The notes below the pieces were generated by a model. That model was given only the letters and a program-made list of their open reading frames with translations, was not told the origin of the DNA and searched no databases. Below are positions 6,542-7,519 of a stretch of DNA of 7,519 nt, piece by piece. A program made the position numbers and the translations under genes. Position 1 is the first letter of the stretch. Every line of letters begins with the position of its first letter. Origin of the DNA: Proteiniphilum sp. UBA5283 (GTDB lineage Bacteria; Bacteroidota; Bacteroidia; Bacteroidales; Dysgonomonadaceae); assembly GCA_002408485.1 (NCBI GenBank), contig DHSP01000026.1, forward strand, positions 7,379 through 14,897, read 5' to 3'.

Positions 6542-7161
6542 ATATTTTCCTTCATTTTGACGGTTGGAATGAGGGCGCCCCGGCTCACGGTGTCATCGTC
6601 CTGCGAAAGGGCTGCAAGCGAGTCGGCTTCCACCTCGTCTGTCACGAGCGAGTCGATCGCCGACCAGTCGATGTCGAGGTCGTCAATCACGCGAATGGTT
6701 TGCAGGGAGGCTTCCTCGGTTGTCTGCAAAGCATGGGAGAGTGCTTCCAGCGCGTAGGTGGCGTCCTTTATGGCTGCGTTGGGGTCGTCGTATGTTTCCA
6801 CAAACCAGGGTTTGTTGTTCTGGCGGGTGATGAAGAAGATGCTTGCCCCAAGTCCCACGATAAGCAGTAGGGATGCTGCCACGCGCAGCAGGGGGGCAAA
6901 GATGCGAATGGTGATGTATTGTTTGCTCCGGTCTTCTTCTTTGTCCATGGCCTCTTTCAGTCGTTCGTTGAAGCCTTCGCTCAGGGTGACAGACCGTTCC
7001 TCGTTGATATAGGAGAAGTAAGGAGCATAGGGCTTCCCCGCGGCCGGCAGGTCGCCCCCCCTGAAGAAATCGCGCAGTTCCTGCTCTTCGGCAAGGGTGG
7101 TCTCGCAATCCCAGTACCTTTCCAATAATGTCTGTATGTGTCTGTCGTCCTTAGCTGTCAT
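6538..7161 (-). CDS. Single-pass membrane anti-sigma factor-like protein
   Basis: A 207-residue membrane protein, probably the anti-sigma partner of the upstream ECF factor. The cytoplasmic N-terminus has LLERYWDCETTLAEEQELRD (12-31), the helix type common at the start of Bacteroidota anti-sigma proteins (a short helical 'workload' region without the His-Cys-Cys zinc motif). One membrane segment lies at about 88-111. The periplasmic part carries ETYDDPNAAIKDATYALEAL (122-141), a pattern seen in sigma-operon proteins of this phylum that precede DUF4252 genes, then a very acidic stretch (156-190). The start ATG lies inside the 3' end of the sigma gene (11-base overlap) and its stop overlaps the DUF4252 start (ATGA), so all three genes are likely translationally coupled. 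No catalytic domain is seen. Anti-sigma function is inferred from gene order and topology. Confidence 0.8.
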   Translation of the reverse strand: MTAKDDRHIQTLLERYWDCETTLAEEQELRDFFRGGDLPAAGKPYAPYFSYINEERSVTLSEGFNERLKEAMDKEEDRSKQYITIRIFAPLLRVAASLLLIVGLGASIFFITRQNNKPWFVETYDDPNAAIKDATYALEALSHALQTTEEASLQTIRVIDDLDIDWSAIDSLVTDEVEADSLAALSQDDDTVSRGALIPTVKMKENI

Positions 7162-7519
7162 ATCCCGCTAGCAATTCTTTCATTTTTTTTCGTGCCCTGA
7201 AGAGGCTTATCTTTACCAGGTCTTCGCTGATAGCGAGCGCGTGGGCAATCTCCCTGTAACTCATCCCTTCCACCTCCCGGAGCCGGAATGTGAGCTGCTG
7301 GTTCTCGGGAAGCTCCTCCATGCATTGTTCGATGAGGAGGCGTTGTTCTTTCCTGACCAGCTCGCGATGCGGCGAGTGACTGTCCACGAAATAAAGATCT
7401 TCCTGTTCCCTTTCAATGGTGCCCGTCTTGCGGACGGCCATGGAGGCCAGCCTGTCGAGCGCCATGTTCTTGATGGCTCTGAAGCAGTATGCTTCCAGAT
7501 TTTCAATATCGCTCCACTC
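7151..7519 (-). CDS. ECF-type RNA polymerase sigma factor (5' end cut by window)
   Basis: A partial gene: 122 codons are in the window and the frame is open to the right edge, so the true start lies outside. An internal Met (codon at 7463-7465) is not the start, because the reading frame continues upstream with EWSDIENLEAYCFRAIKN, which is sigma region 2 sequence (the AYCFRAIKNMALDRL helix). Region 4 follows: LPENQQLTFRLREVEGMSYR leads into REIAHALAISEDLVKISLFR, the helix-turn-helix that reads the -35 element. The short region 2-region 4 linker and lack of region 3 place it in the ECF (sigma-70 group 4) class. The stop codon lies 11 bases inside the anti-sigma gene, an arrangement usual for ECF/anti-sigma pairs. 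The operon promoter, probably autoregulated, is outside the window. Target genes cannot be told from the sequence. Confidence 0.92.
   Translation of the reverse strand, partial: EWSDIENLEAYCFRAIKNMALDRLASMAVRKTGTIEREQEDLYFVDSHSPHRELVRKEQRLLIEQCMEELPENQQLTFRLREVEGMSYREIAHALAISEDLVKISLFRARKKMKELLAGYDS

Noticed and set aside
7151..7465. Reading the sigma factor as a complete 104-residue protein starting at 7465.
   Set aside because: The frame stays open to the window edge, and the upstream codons encode sigma region 2 sequence, so the gene is truncated by the window rather than short.
1..7519. tRNA or rRNA genes, CRISPR arrays, insertion sequences, attachment sites.
   Set aside because: No cloverleaf-like segments, spaced repeats, transposase or integrase coding, or terminal inverted repeats were seen on either strand.

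Overview
The window looks like chromosomal DNA of a Bacteroidota bacterium, most likely order Bacteroidales. The reasons are an exact TAnnTTTG-type -7 promoter box, AT-rich translation leaders with little Shine-Dalgarno signal, and gene families typical of that phylum: a DPP IV-like S9 peptidase, a bacterial OPT transporter, and an ECF sigma / membrane anti-sigma / DUF4252 operon. Genus cannot be fixed from the sequence; a proteolytic, peptide-fermenting lineage such as Dysgonomonadaceae would fit and is only a guess. I see no mobile element, CRISPR array, tRNA or rRNA.

Layout: (1) 62-2077, minus strand, a 671-residue OPT-family oligopeptide transporter. (2) A 257-bp divergent intergenic region with an exact -7 box for the rightward gene and a 10-bp direct repeat on the transporter side. 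(3) 2335-4497, plus strand, a secreted dipeptidyl peptidase IV-like serine peptidase with an intact catalytic triad and Glu-Glu motif, followed by a convincing intrinsic terminator and a second 13-bp stem-loop. (4) 4731-5825, plus strand, a six-TM membrane protein with a C-terminal Nudix-fold domain whose Nudix box is degenerate; a perfect 8-bp inverted repeat sits just before its start codon. (5) A convergent intergenic region with a perfect 10-bp hairpin and a UUCG/T8 element. (6) 7519-6017, minus strand, an overlapping three-gene operon: ECF sigma factor (5' end cut by the window edge), single-pass anti-sigma-like protein, and an exported DUF4252 protein.

Working model: the peptidase releases N-terminal dipeptides in the periplasm or at the surface, and the divergently transcribed OPT protein may move the resulting short peptides across the inner membrane, so the left half is probably a peptide-acquisition locus. 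The right half is an envelope-sensing regulatory operon. Between them, the membrane-anchored degenerate Nudix protein is the least explained gene and the best candidate for something undescribed: its architecture suggests a ligand-binding or sensory module rather than a hydrolase.
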